Shown here: in pieces, positions 47,080-57,819 of the stretch | How the letters are laid out: each line of letters opens with the position of its first letter | Numbering within the stretch: the first letter of the stretch is position 1 | DNA from: Mytilus galloprovincialis | Lineage: Eukaryota > Mollusca > Bivalvia > Mytilida > Mytilidae | Reading direction: 5' to 3' | NCBI RefSeq assembly: GCF_965363235.1 | Contig: NC_134848.1 | Span: 65,848,681-65,912,680 of the forward strand | DNA: 64,000 nucleotides | Notes under the pieces: model-generated | What the model was told of the DNA's origin: nothing | Database searches by the model: none | The model's input: only the letters and a program-made list of their open reading frames with translations | Translations under genes and position numbers: made by a program

Positions 47080-47700
47080 GTAATATTTTAATGTTTTGTA
47101 TATATTGACCTCTAGTTAGTTTGGCTTTATAACTGTTTATTTGTGTACATAGAAAATTAATGACGCAAGGCTAATTTGACAAGTTGCTAGTTTAGTATCT
47201 GCAGTTAAAGTTGAACTGTCAGATGTCATTAAGACCAGAAACGATGTCCTGGTGTGTAGGGTAATAAAATTAGCTTTGCCTATTTTGTTTGTTTAGAGAT
47301 GAAGTAATTAAACTCTATGATAAGGTCAGTTAGTCAAGAGACTGGCAGATTGTCTATCAGCTGTGATACTGTAAGGATGTGTATTCCTTGAAGTCTTGAA
47401 TCAGTTAGATTCTGGAGGACTTGTATTTAAAGTTTATATCTTTAAACTTTGTAGCTAACTTTGTCAATGTGTCTGAAGTAATGTACATTTGCTAATAAAC
47501 TTGTATATATAAATACCGTACTATTTAGTTACTGGGAATTTACCACAGGATATATTGTAGTGTCATAGAAGGCTATGTCCGTCCGTCTGTGTCGGTGTTG
47601 ACCTCCCCTCGATCACGTTACAATATCCTTAAACAAAACATTGTAAAAAGCAAACTATTTGAATACATGTATAATAATATTCCCACAAGTAACCGTTGTT
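47080..47700. other. Unassigned stretch between repeat copies
   Basis: No coding frame. A TAATAAACTTGTATATATAA segment followed by CCTCCCCTCGATCACG could be the end of some mobile element, but no paired end is visible. Confidence 0.3.
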
Positions 47701-47850
47701 TTTTATCACTGTTCCGCTACGGTTTCGGTTATACGCGGACATGAAACTGAAGGTAGTTCTCTGAAATATTAATGGTAATATATATTACGTATTATGTTAA
47801 ATATTCAAAAACAGATGCACTTTTGGAGATCAATTAAAACTGTGTAAAAT
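47700..47850 (+). repeat. Repeat with CCGCTACGGT landmark, second copy
   Basis: Close match to 45775-45920 in the same orientation. Confidence 0.7.
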
Positions 47851-47909
47851 CCAATAAATTACAGGCTCCTGACTTGGGACAGGCACATACATGAAAGTAT
47901 GTTTAGTAT

Positions 47910-48062
47910 ATAGAGATTTATACATGGACTTTTCCATCTCGACCCGGGTATCATCCCGAGACCCCCCCCCCATTATCAGTCCGAGGCGTAGTCGAGGTGC
48001 TGATATGGGCCACAGGATGATAACCAGGTCGATATTGAAAAGTCCATGTATTAATCTCTTTA
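47910..48062. mobile_element. Foldback element with CpG-rich loop
   Basis: TAGAGATTTATACATGGACT and TTTTCCAT on the left pair with GAAAAGTCCATGTATTAATC on the right. The loop includes CGAGGCGTAGTCGAGGTG. Confidence 0.7.
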
Positions 48063-48069
48063 TCATATA

Positions 48070-48445
48070 CTTCCGAAAATAGTTTTATGTAAGGCAAATA
48101 AACAAATGAAATAAAAAAACCAGTCAAAAACTTTTTAAAGGAGTTAATCATGAATTCAACAATACACTATAATTGTACAACAATAGCATCACTACCTCCG
48201 TATATGTTATGGTACCATTACTTATAGTGGATTTTGAAACATTGAACATTTGGGAGCTTGAAGCACGGAGGAAGTATTTACAATTCTATGATCATCATTA
48301 CTACATGTTGTACTATATGAGATGATTCATAATTGTCAAAGACATTTGTTACAAGTTCTACTTGTAATTCCCTTTCATGAATGTGACCTACCGAATTTAG
48401 ACTATTTACCGGATTTGATATCACATAAGCAACACGACGGGTGTG
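48070..48445. other. Intergenic, nothing recognised
   Basis: AT-rich, with no gene or repeat I can support. Confidence 0.3.
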
Positions 48446-48446
48446 T

Positions 48447-48647
48447 CTGTTTACCCTTCCGGAGCACCTGAGATCACCCCTAGTTTTTGGTGGGGTTCGT
48501 GTTGTTTATTTTTTGGTTTGCTATGTTGTGTCATGTGTACTATTGTTTGTCTGTTTGTCTTTTTCATTTTTAGCAATGGCATTGTCAGTTTGTTTTAGAT
48601 TTATGAGTTTGACTGTCCTTTTGGTATCTTTCGTCCCTCATTTGTAA
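48447..48647 (+). repeat. Interspersed repeat, family C
   Basis: GGTGGGGTTCGTGTTGTTTA through TTGGTATCTTTCGTCCCTCA, matching 5408-5612. Confidence 0.75.
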
Positions 48648-48842
48648 ACTAGCATCATTTTGAAAATGGATTTAGCCATGTTAATGTATGTTTTTCAGTA
48701 ACTGCTGGTTCTGAAAAAAAAACAGATTTATCACTTGATCCAACAAATCTTATCGCTATTTGTTCGCCATTACTGGACATCTCGAAAGTTCCAGTAAATC
48801 TGTGACGTTATAAGTATAGATTATCATATTTTTCTACAAATT

Positions 48843-48950
48843 GATATCGTTAAGTATCGGCCGCTAAACACAATGTGAACCTTTTTGGCCGGTGAGCGTA
48901 GCGCAAAAAAACTTTATATTGGGTCTAGCGGCTGATATTTTACGATATTT
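48843..48950. mobile_element. Foldback element with CpG-rich loop
   Basis: Left arm with GATATCGTTAAGTATCGGCC; right arm with CGGCTGATATTTTACGATAT. The loop contains GCCGGTGAGCGTAGCGC. Confidence 0.65.
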
Positions 48951-49504
48951 ATACGAAGAAAACCCGATTATCTGTTTATCGTTCTATTACTGATCGTTTT
49001 CAACTCCCTAAGACAGTTTTACGCTTGATGAAAGCATGCTTGATAATGTCTCCTCTAACATTGTGACGTCGCTGATAACCTCTCCTCTCATATTGTGACG
49101 TCGCTGATAATACCTGCTATCGTCTCAATACCGTGATACAAGAATAACGGAGCTCCTGACCAGGGTGATATAGGTGTATAGGGAAGGACGATAATAAAAA
49201 TACTTGACGCCACAATGGAAAAGTAAACATACGATACCAGAAATACCAGAAGTAACTTGCGGGAGAGGCACTGTTATGTCTTTTTTTCACGAGATGCCCC
49301 TGATATTGGTTATCAGTCCGGGTTTGAAATTATGGCTTGTGTACTTCCGTTCATTAAACATACGCAAATACTATCATATCAATGATAAGTACATGCATAT
49401 GATAAATACTTTTATCATATACTTAGACTAGATAACATATTATTTTTATTGTATGATAATATCATTAAATCAACGTAAATTCCATATTTTTCGAATTGGT
49501 GCTT

Positions 49505-50310
49505 AGCGGGCTGATATGAAAAGTTTGTCACATGCTTCGAGTGTTATCACATGCCTTTCCGTAACGTTATCGCATGGCTTTCCGGTGATGCTCGGCAAAT
49601 TCCGGAAAATATACCTCAATGCTACATTTTCACTAAAAAACTTACAAAGTAGTGTACAATCTCAATTTTATTAACGAAACAATTATTTGGATACTGGAAA
49701 GTATATTTTGTAAAATAATAAAATAATAAAAAAAAAAAAAAAAAAAAAAAAATCAAATTATTAAATAAATGCGTTTTTTTAAAAGTTTCAAACATAATTT
49801 AGAAAGTTACGTTAAAAAGTTCACTTTTTCAAACAGTGTTCATTATGTATATTTTTGAATAATTTCTTTTGTCGTTTCGTCCATATTAAAATGTTTTTTT
49901 TTTCTGTTGAGGCATCTGATAGAAAGATTTTATATCTCTTTGAACTTCTATTTAGGAACCACGTAAAATGATCAATATATGAATCTGTGATTTTTCTCCA
50001 TTGTTGAAGCATATGATAAAAAGATCATAACATGTCATTTTTCATATCGCATGTATTATCAGCCCTCGGTCAATATCAGCCCTCGAGCCATGCGGCTCTT
50101 GGGCTGATATTGAACCTAGGGCTGATAATACATGCGATATGAAAAATGCCATGTAATAATCTGATATTATCATATGCTTAGACAGCGGGCTGATATGAAA
50201 AGTTTATCACATGCTTCGATTGTTATTACATGCCTTTCTGAAACGTTATCGCATGTCATTCCGGTGATACTCGGCAAATTCCGCAAAATACACCTCAATA
50301 CTACATTTTC
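49505..50310. repeat. Pair of direct repeats (about 125 bp) around a nested foldback
   Basis: GCTGATATGAAAAGTTTGTC to ACCTCAATGCTACATTTTCA at 49509-49632 is repeated at 50191-50313. Between them lie an A-run (49729-49751) and the foldback at 50030-50155. Confidence 0.7.
50030..50155. mobile_element. Foldback element, near-perfect 36-bp arms
   Basis: ATGTCATTTTTCATATCGCA then TGTATTATCAGCCCT pairs with AGGGCTGATAATACATGCG then ATATGAAAAATGCCAT. A second, inner hairpin has GGGCTGATATTG against CAATATCAGCCC. The loop is CGAGCCATGCGGCTCTTG. Confidence 0.8.
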
Positions 50311-50814
50311 ATGTTTTGTTGACCAATCACACTGCTCAGATACATTGACTAAAGCAGGATACACAAAAGAAAACATAAATTCCGGAATGCAAATACTACA
50401 GTGCCAACTAAATATGTCTTGATAAACATAAATGTGTGTACAAAGTTCGATCAAACTACTTCTGTGTTATTAATTTTTTTGGAGGACATTTTCTTGGCAG
50501 GATAAGTTTGATTAATTGCTAGAAATACATGTATATAGGATATCCCATTTGATTTTTATGGGGGCTATGATGAATTTTGTTTTGCAGTTTTTATTAGTTT
50601 TTCTTGTTATCATTTTTTTTTTTGCCAAGTTGCTTATTATGCTTTTTATTTTTTCTAAAAATTCCTGTCCTTCCTATTTTCAAATTTGATCAAAGACCCC
50701 CCTCCCCCTTAAATCAAATAGTACTTCCCTAAAGACATGTGTCGTAGATACGAATGAGATAACTAATCGCAGTAGTCCAAATAACGTTATTTTAAGCCAC
50801 ACAATTGGTATCGT

Positions 50815-51170
50815 TAATGTTATCACTACCACTGGGTCGATACCTCTGCTGGCGGACTGTTAGTCCCCGAGGGTATCACTAGCCCAGTACCCAGTACTTC
50901 GGTACTGGCATGGAAATACGTGGTTTTTTTTTATTACATTTGCTGTTACAAAATGTTCAAAATTATTATGAATTAAGGAATGTATCTCCCTCATGCATAG
51001 CTCTGATTCCTTTAACGGATTTTTCTATTCTTTTTTTTTTTTTAATTTTTGATTACAGCTCTTCGTATTTTATATAAGCTTTGAATTTTACATATTTTGG
51101 CCAAGAGCATCACTGAAGAGACAAGTATTGTCGAAATGACCATCTGGTGCAGAAAAAATGGTACCGTTAA
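50815..51170 (+). repeat. Single unit of the 350-bp satellite family E
   Basis: CACTGGGTCGATACCTCTGC, CCCCGAGGGTATCACTAGCC and the end CATCTGGTGCAGAAAAAATG match units of 56273-57755. Confidence 0.75.
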
Positions 51171-51179
51171 TGTTATTAT

Positions 51180-51498
51180 GTCACCGTACGGCCTTCAATA
51201 AGGATCAAAACCAATAAGATAATATGTGAAACATATTTATAAAGCCTGTTATTTCCTTTGTTTTGGATTTTACACAGAAACAACAAAAAACTAATTCGTA
51301 GTGAAACATATTTACCCTAATCTCGGTTAAAGATTAGATGTAGAATACATTTACCTCAATATTTGTTCACCGTTTATCTTTTAAATAACTGTGTCATGTC
51401 GCCTTAATAATTACATCTATATATTTGTGTAAATAAGTCTGTAAATAAAACGTATAATGATGAGATATATTTATGTTTTTATGAGGTAAGTGTTTAAC
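51180..51498. other. Intergenic, nothing recognised
   Basis: AT-rich; one short stretch near 51180 resembles repeat A (TCACCGTACGGCCTTCAATA). Confidence 0.35.
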
Positions 51499-51573
51499 AT
51501 CGAAGGAACAATTTGGTTAATAGATTCGAAGGAACAATTAGTTTAATAGATTCGAAGGAACAATTAGTTTCAG
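51499..51573 (+). repeat. 26-bp minisatellite, left block
   Basis: Units built on TTCGAAGGAACAATTAGTTT. The same array continues at 53974-54105 beyond the LINE. Confidence 0.85.
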
Positions 51574-53973
51574 AAAATTTAAGAACAGTAGTACTGATGA
51601 AAATCGTCAAATCATGAAATCTTCGGAGAAACAATACAAAAAAACTTTAGATAAAGCAATTATTGCTCATAGAAAGAAAATGGCAAAAAAAATAAACACA
51701 TTGAGATCCAATAACTCAAAAGAGTATTGGAAATTACTTAACAGTAGAAAAAAGAGAGCCCAACCTGACATCCCTATCAACAAATTATTCGATTTTTTCA
51801 AAAATCTGAACGCCGCCCCAGAAATTGAAGAAAATACAAATATTCCAATCTAAACCCGAATGATGTCGATAGGCTTAATGAAAATTTAAACAGAGGAATT
51901 TCTAAAGACGAAATTCTTAAGGGCATCAAAAACCTGAAAAATGATAAAGCATTTGGGGATGATCGTATAATAAACGAATATATCAAGTCTACAGCTAGTT
52001 TATTCATTGAATTATACGAAAAATTATTTAACGTTATATTTCGCACTGGTATTATACCAGATAGTTGGCTAGTTGGTTACATTAAGCCTGTTTATAAAAA
52101 TAAAGGTAGCAAGTTGGACCCCAAAAATGTTAGACCAATTACCATTTTAAGTTGTATGGGGAAACTTTTTACCGCAATCTTATGCGAGAGACTAAATCTT
52201 TTCTCTGAAGAATTCATGATTTTAAACGAAAACCAATGTGGTTTTAGAAAGGGTTATTCAACCATTGATAATTTATTTGTGATTCATACATTGTTTGAAA
52301 TTTTAAAGTTAAAAAAGAAAAAACTATTTTGTGCATTCGTCGATTTCGAAAAGGCTTTTGACACGATATGGCGAGATGCACTATGGTACAAAATGCTTTT
52401 AAATAATATGAATGGATGTATGTATAATGTGATTGTAAATATGTATCAAGGTACAAAGTCATGTATTTCATATAACAATGCCTTATCTGATTTCTTCCCA
52501 TGTAGTAACGGGGTTAGACAAGGTGAAAATTTATCGCCTTTTCTTTTTTCTTTATTTTTAAATGATCTCGATTCTTTTTTGCAAAACTGTAACCTTGAGG
52601 GCCTAAAATCAGTGTCAATAGAGCTTGAGGAAAAACTTGATATTTTTTTAAAACTTTTTATCATTCTGTACGCTGATGATACTGTTTTGATGGCCGAATC
52701 AGCAACTGAACTCCAAAAACTTTTAGATTGTTTCCAAGATTACACAGATGTATGGAAGCTTAAAGTTAATGTTGATAAAACAAAGGTCGTGGTTTTTTCA
52801 AGGAGACGACCATCATGTAATTTTCAATTTTTACTTAATGGCAAAAAACTTGATATTGTTGATGAATTTAACTACTTAGGAATAGTTCTAACAAGAACAG
52901 GCAATTTTAATAAAACAAAACAGTTTAATGTAGAAAAAGCTACCAAGGGTCTTTACGAAGTGTTAAGACTAGGTCGTCTACATAATCTTTCTATATATAG
53001 CCAGCTAGATTTATTTGATAAAATGGTAAAGCCAATACTACTGTACGGTTGTGAAGTATGGGGTATTGGCAATAACGACATGATTGAAAGGGTACATCTA
53101 AAATTTTGTAAATTGTTATTAAGTCTGAAAACATCTACACCCTCTTATATGATTTATGGGGAGCTTGGGAGATATCCTATAGACTTGGACATAAAAACTA
53201 GATTGATTTCATTTTGGGGAAGATTAAACTCTGGTAAAGAGACAAAACTATCATATATTTTATATAAATTGTGTTATCACATGTCTATTAATGACAATGT
53301 GAATTTTTCATGGTTAAACAGAATAAAGACTATTCTGAACGAATGTGGTATCCCAAATGTATGGGAAACGCAATCTTTTATAAATTGCAAGTGGTTAATT
53401 TCATTCATCAAACTTAGACTTAAAGATCAGTATGTACAAGTCTGGCATTCTTTACTAGAAAACTCGCCAAAAGCACTAAATTACAAACTTTTTAAAGATT
53501 TTTTTGGAAAAGAAGATTATTTTGAAATTCTTGGAAACAAACTGTCTATTGATTTGTGTAGATTTAGGACCACAAATCACAAGCTCCCTATTGAACAGGG
53601 TAGATGGAACAATATAGTCAGAAACAATAGAATTTGTCTTCTATGTAATAAAAATGATATTGGTGATGAATTGCATTATATATTAGATACTTTAAAGAAA
53701 ACAGGAAACATTATCTGTCACATTATTATTTACAAAATGCAAATATTGTCAAATACAAAGAGATTATGTCTTCAAAAAACAAATCAGTATTGATTAAATT
53801 ATGTAAATTCATAAAGATTGTTAACACAGGTGTATGTGCTCCTGGCTAAAATGGACTTCAGATATTTTCTTAGCAACTATTTTGTTTGCTCTGTCTTGTT
53901 GTAAATATTGTACATAATTGCATGTCTTCTCTATACCTATGTATATGGTTTATTGAGAATAAAGATATATAAT
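51574..53973 (+). mobile_element. 5'-truncated LINE with long reverse-transcriptase ORF
   Basis: An open frame runs from about 51853 to 53793. It has GISKDEILKGIKNLKNDKA and WLVGYIKPVYKNKG, then RPITILSCMGKLFTAIL, ENQCGFRKGYSTIDNL, FCAFVDFEKAFDTIWR, GVRQGENLSPFLFSLFLND, YADDTVLMAES (catalytic DD at about 52668-52680), WKLKVNVDKTKVVVFSRR, FNYLGIVLTRTG, and a C-terminal Cys/His segment (RICLLCNKND to ELHYIL). An upstream piece (51614-51853, SKEYWKLLNSRKK) is in another frame, and the last 50 codons (to about 53850) shift again, so two frame changes are seen. The endonuclease is missing. The 3' end TTTATTGAGAATAAAG is followed directly by the flanking minisatellite. This is the best-preserved retroelement here. 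Non-LTR; clade not assigned. Confidence 0.85.
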
Positions 53974-54105
53974 GATTCGAAGGAACAATTAGTTTAATAG
54001 ATTCGAAGGAACAATTAGTTTAATAGATTCAAAGGAACAATTAGTTTCATAAATTCGAAGGAACAATCATTTCATAAATTCGAAGGAACAATTAGTTTCA
54101 TAGAT
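53974..54105 (+). repeat. 26-bp minisatellite, right block
   Basis: About five units of the TTCGAAGGAACAATTAGTTT repeat, with TAATAG or CATAAA at the junctions. Confidence 0.85.
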
Positions 54106-54139
54106 GACGTCTCTGATAATATAATCGGTACCCTTTTTA

Positions 54140-54600
54140 TGCCTTACCTACGATAGTAAGGGGGGCATTATGTTTTCTGGTCTGTGCGTCCGTTCGTCTG
54201 TCTGTTCGTTCCTCCGTCTGTCCCGCTTCAGGTTAAAGTTTTTGGTCAAGGTAGTTTTTGATGAAGTTGAAGTCCAATCAACTTGAAACTTGGTACACAT
54301 GTTCCTTATGATATGATCTTCCTAATTGTAAAGCCAAATTAAACTTTTGACCCCAATTTCACGGCCACTGAACATAGAAAATGAAAGTGCATGTTTCAGG
54401 TTAAAGTTTTTGGTCAAGGTAGTTTTTGATGAAGTTGAAGTCCAATTAACTTGAAACTTAGTACACATGTTCCCTATGATATTATCTTTCTAATTTTAAT
54501 GCCGAATTATATTTTTTATCCAATTTAATGGTCCATTGAACATGGAAAATGATAGTGCGAGTGGGTCATCCGTGTACTTTGGACACATTTTTGTTAATAC
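54140..54600 (+). repeat. Widespread bivalve repeat with internal duplication
   Basis: A GTCCGTTCGTCTGTCTGTTC run, then CAGGTTAAAGTTTTTGGTCA and GAAGTTGAAGTCCAAT. The block from CAGGTTAAAG to CACATGTTCC occurs twice (about 54229-54303 and 54397-54471). I recognise it as a repeat common in bivalve DNA. Confidence 0.75.
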
Positions 54601-54609
54601 ATCAGATGC

Positions 54610-55375
54610 CCTGTTTCATAATTCATTTTGTAAGTCATTATATATCTTTTAATTTATAGCTGTACAATAGAACCTATGGGAATGTAACACGAGTATAAAT
54701 CTCAATAACTGAAAATTATACCATAGCTATCTATGGTATAATTATCACAATTATTCCATGATTTTGCTGTGTATGATTTTCGAAAAGAAACACAAAGATG
54801 GCAAGACCTGGACGAGATCGCCTGATTCTTTTAAGTGACATAGAAACAATAGAGTCAGTGAGGGGCGACTAAGCTTAACTGCCCGCTTTGCACCAGCCGA
54901 TATAAATGAATGCATAGGGTGAGAATCGATCCAAATTACACCAATCCGATGTCCTATATTTATAAATGAACAAACAATCGCTTTAAGAACAAATTAAAAA
55001 AAAATGGTATAAATATGTTAAAATTGTTACATAATACATAAAAATATAAGCTGATTTTAGGTGATCCAGATGTGTACTTATATTGTAGTCCGATAGGTTC
55101 CTCTGTACAGCTACATGAATATACTTGTATAGGGTAAAAGTGTTTTAAATTGTCCAACTGATGTTCCCTCTGTTTTAGAAGCCCATGCTTATTTCAGAAA
55201 GAAGGCAGAGCTTAATGTGTAAGGTAAAAAAAAAAGGATAATATTATCGATTCTTAGAAAAACATGATTTTTTTTTAAGTAAATAACAAAAATATATGAA
55301 CAGCAATAGATGCGATAGGTTAAAACAAAAATTCCATATCTTTTGGAAAGTTTTGTGGTGTTTCGTAAATTATAC
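54610..55375. other. Intergenic, nothing recognised
   Basis: Contains a short hairpin (ACCATAGCTATCTATGGTAT at about 54720). Otherwise unassigned. Confidence 0.3.
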
Positions 55376-55377
55376 TA

Positions 55378-55465
55378 TAGTTTTTGTTGAAATCCCTCGG
55401 CAACCTCACTCGACTTCGTCTCGTGGGGTAAAGGCCGGGAGTTTCAACAAAAGCTATCATGGTAT
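55378..55465. mobile_element. Short foldback element with CpG-rich loop
   Basis: ATAGTTTTTGTTGAAATCCC pairs with GAGTTTCAACAAAAGCTAT. The loop has CACTCGACTTCGTCTCGTGG. Confidence 0.65.
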
Positions 55466-55468
55466 AAT

Positions 55469-55615
55469 AAACAGATATATCATGTTAAGGAGGGGTATTT
55501 GCGAAAAATACCAGTCGAGAGAATGTTAAATTTCGCGAGCCGTAAGGCGAGGGAAATTTATTCTCAAGACTGGTACTTTTCGCAAATACCAATCAAGAAC
55601 ATGCTATATCTGTTT
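55469..55615. mobile_element. Foldback element, about 65-bp arms
   Basis: AAACAGATATATCATGTTAA and GGTATTTGCGAAAAATACCA on the left pair with TTTTCGCAAATACCAATCAA and CATGCTATATCTGTTT on the right. The loop is CGCGAGCCGTAAGGCGAG. Confidence 0.75.
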
Positions 55616-55705
55616 AATTACATTAGTTTTTTTGGACTCTATTGATGAATGCAGTCGTTTTAATTAGCCTCTTTTGACTGTATAATGACGGTAAACGAAA
55701 TAAAT

Positions 55706-55995
55706 AAATTCGAAGATGTGGTATGAGTGTCAATGAGACAACTCTACATTCAAGTCACGATGTATAACATGTTAACAATCATAGGAAAAAATTACGGCTT
55801 TAAACACGGAACCATGGGTCGCATCCAACAGCAAATTTCAAAGACTCCCAAAATGACTAGTGTGAAATAATTGAAACAGTATAATCAACGGTCTAAACTA
55901 TATAAAAAAATAAGAAACTTATTATCCACACCAACAAACGAAACCACTAAACAGCAGACAAATGCGTACATGTACTTCGCCAAACCCTGGTCTAT
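55706..55995 (+). repeat. Diverged copy of mussel repeat family A
   Basis: GATGTGGTATGAGTGTCAAT, then AGTGTGAAATAATTGAAACA and ACCAACAAACGAAACCACTA. Confidence 0.6.
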
Positions 55996-56272
55996 GAACA
56001 ATCATTTTTAAACTTGACATTAAACGGCATTTACTATTACCTATTCAGACACAATGACACATGAGCCCCGGGAGAAGAGGGGGGGGGGGAACAATTGTCA
56101 ACCTACAATTTGGGCAAAACGAATAATTATTAAAAAATAAGAAAATAAAAAAAAACAGGACAATAACAATGGCTAACTTGTAGATTATTAAATTAAAAGA
56201 CGATAGAACATATTTTTTATCTCCTTGATGAATCTGTTTTTTCTCATTCATAAGTTTGATCTAGTGCAAGAC

Positions 56273-57755
56273 AATTGGTACCGTTAATTCTTTTACTACC
56301 ACTGGGTCGATGCCTCTGCTGGTGGACTATTAGTCCCCGAGGGTATCACGAGCCCTGTAGCCAGTACTTCGGTACGGGCATGACTATACGGATTTTTTGT
56401 GTTATTAAAATTTGTTGTTACGAAATGAGAGAAATTATTAAAAATTAAGGAATGTAGATCCCTCATGCAAAGCTCTGATTCCTTTTACGGAGTTGGCTAT
56501 ACTTTTTGAACCTGTTGAATAAAACTCTTCATCTTTTATATAAGCTTTGGTTTTCAAATATTTTGGACGAGAGCATCATTAAAGAGACATGTGTTGTCGA
56601 AATGCGCATCTGGTGCAAGAAAATTGGTACCGTTAATTGTATTACTACCACTGGGTCGATGCCTCTGCTGATTAACTATTAGTTCCCTAGGGTATCACCA
56701 GCTCAGTAGCCAGTACTTCGGTACTTGAATGAAAATACGGATTTTTTGAGTTATTAAAATTTGCCGTTACAAAATGATAGAGATTATTAAAAATTAAGGA
56801 ATGTATCTCCCTCATGCAAAGCTCTGATTCCTTTAACGGATTTGGTAATACGTTTTGGACCTTTTGGATCATGTGGATTATAGCTCTTCATTTTTTATAT
56901 AAGCTTTGGTTTTCAAATATTTTGGCCAAAGTATTGTCGAAATACTTTTTGGACCTTTTGAATTATAGCTCTTCATCTTTTATATAAACTTTGGTTTCAA
57001 ATATTTTGGCCACGAGTATTGTCGAAATGCGAATCTGGTGCAAGAAAATTGGTACCGTTAATTTTATTACTACCACTGGGTCGATGCCTCTGCTGGTGGA
57101 CTATTAGTCCCCGAGTGTATTAGCTAGTAGCCAGTACTTCGGTACTGGCATGAAAATACGGATTTTTTGTGTTATTAAAATTTGCCGTTACAAAATGATA
57201 GAGATTATTAAAAATTAAGGAATGTATCTCCCTCATGCAAAGCTCTGATTCCTTTCACGGATTTGGTAATACGTTTTGGACCATTTGGATCATGTGGATT
57301 ATAGCTCTTCATTTTTTATATAAGATTTGGTTTTTAAATATTTTGGCCACGAGCAACACTGAAGAGACATGTATTGTTGAAATGCGCATCTGGTGCAAGG
57401 AAATTGGTACCGTTAATTTTATGACTACCACTGGGTCGATGCCTCTGCTGGTGGATTATTAGTCCCCGAGGGTATCACCAGCCCAGTAGCCAGTACTTCG
57501 GTACTGGCATGAAAATGCGGATTTTTTGTGTTTTTTTTTAATTTGCTGTTTCAAAATGATAGAAATTATCAAAAATTAAGGAATGTATCTCCCTCATGCA
57601 AAGCTCTGATTCCTGTCACGGATTTAGCCATACTTTTAGGACCTTTTGTATTATAGCTCTTCATCTTTTATATTAGCTTTGGTTTTAAAATATTTTGATC
57701 ACGAGCATCACTGAAGAGACATGTATTGTCGAAATGCGCATCTGGTGCAAGCACA
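56273..57755 (+). repeat. Satellite array, four units of about 350-425 bp
   Basis: TTGGTACCGTTAATT begins units near 56274, 56623, 57049 and 57404, and the array closes at 57755. Each unit has CACTGGGTCGATGCCTCTGC, CCCGAGGGTATCA or a variant, CAGTACTTCGGTAC, CTCCCTCATGCAAAGCTCTG and AATGCGCATCTGGTGCAAG. The second unit is longer because of an internal duplication (TTTGGACCTTTTGAATTATA near 56946). Single units also occur at 17318 and 50815. Confidence 0.9.
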
Positions 57756-57819
57756 TTGGTACCGTTAATTTTATTTGACATTTAAGTTTAATATATTTCA
57801 TACGCATATATCTTTTTAG

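Noticed and set aside
47090-47590. Possible solo LTR suggested by a TAATAAA-like signal and pyrimidine-rich end
   Set aside because: No matching second end, target duplication or internal region could be seen.
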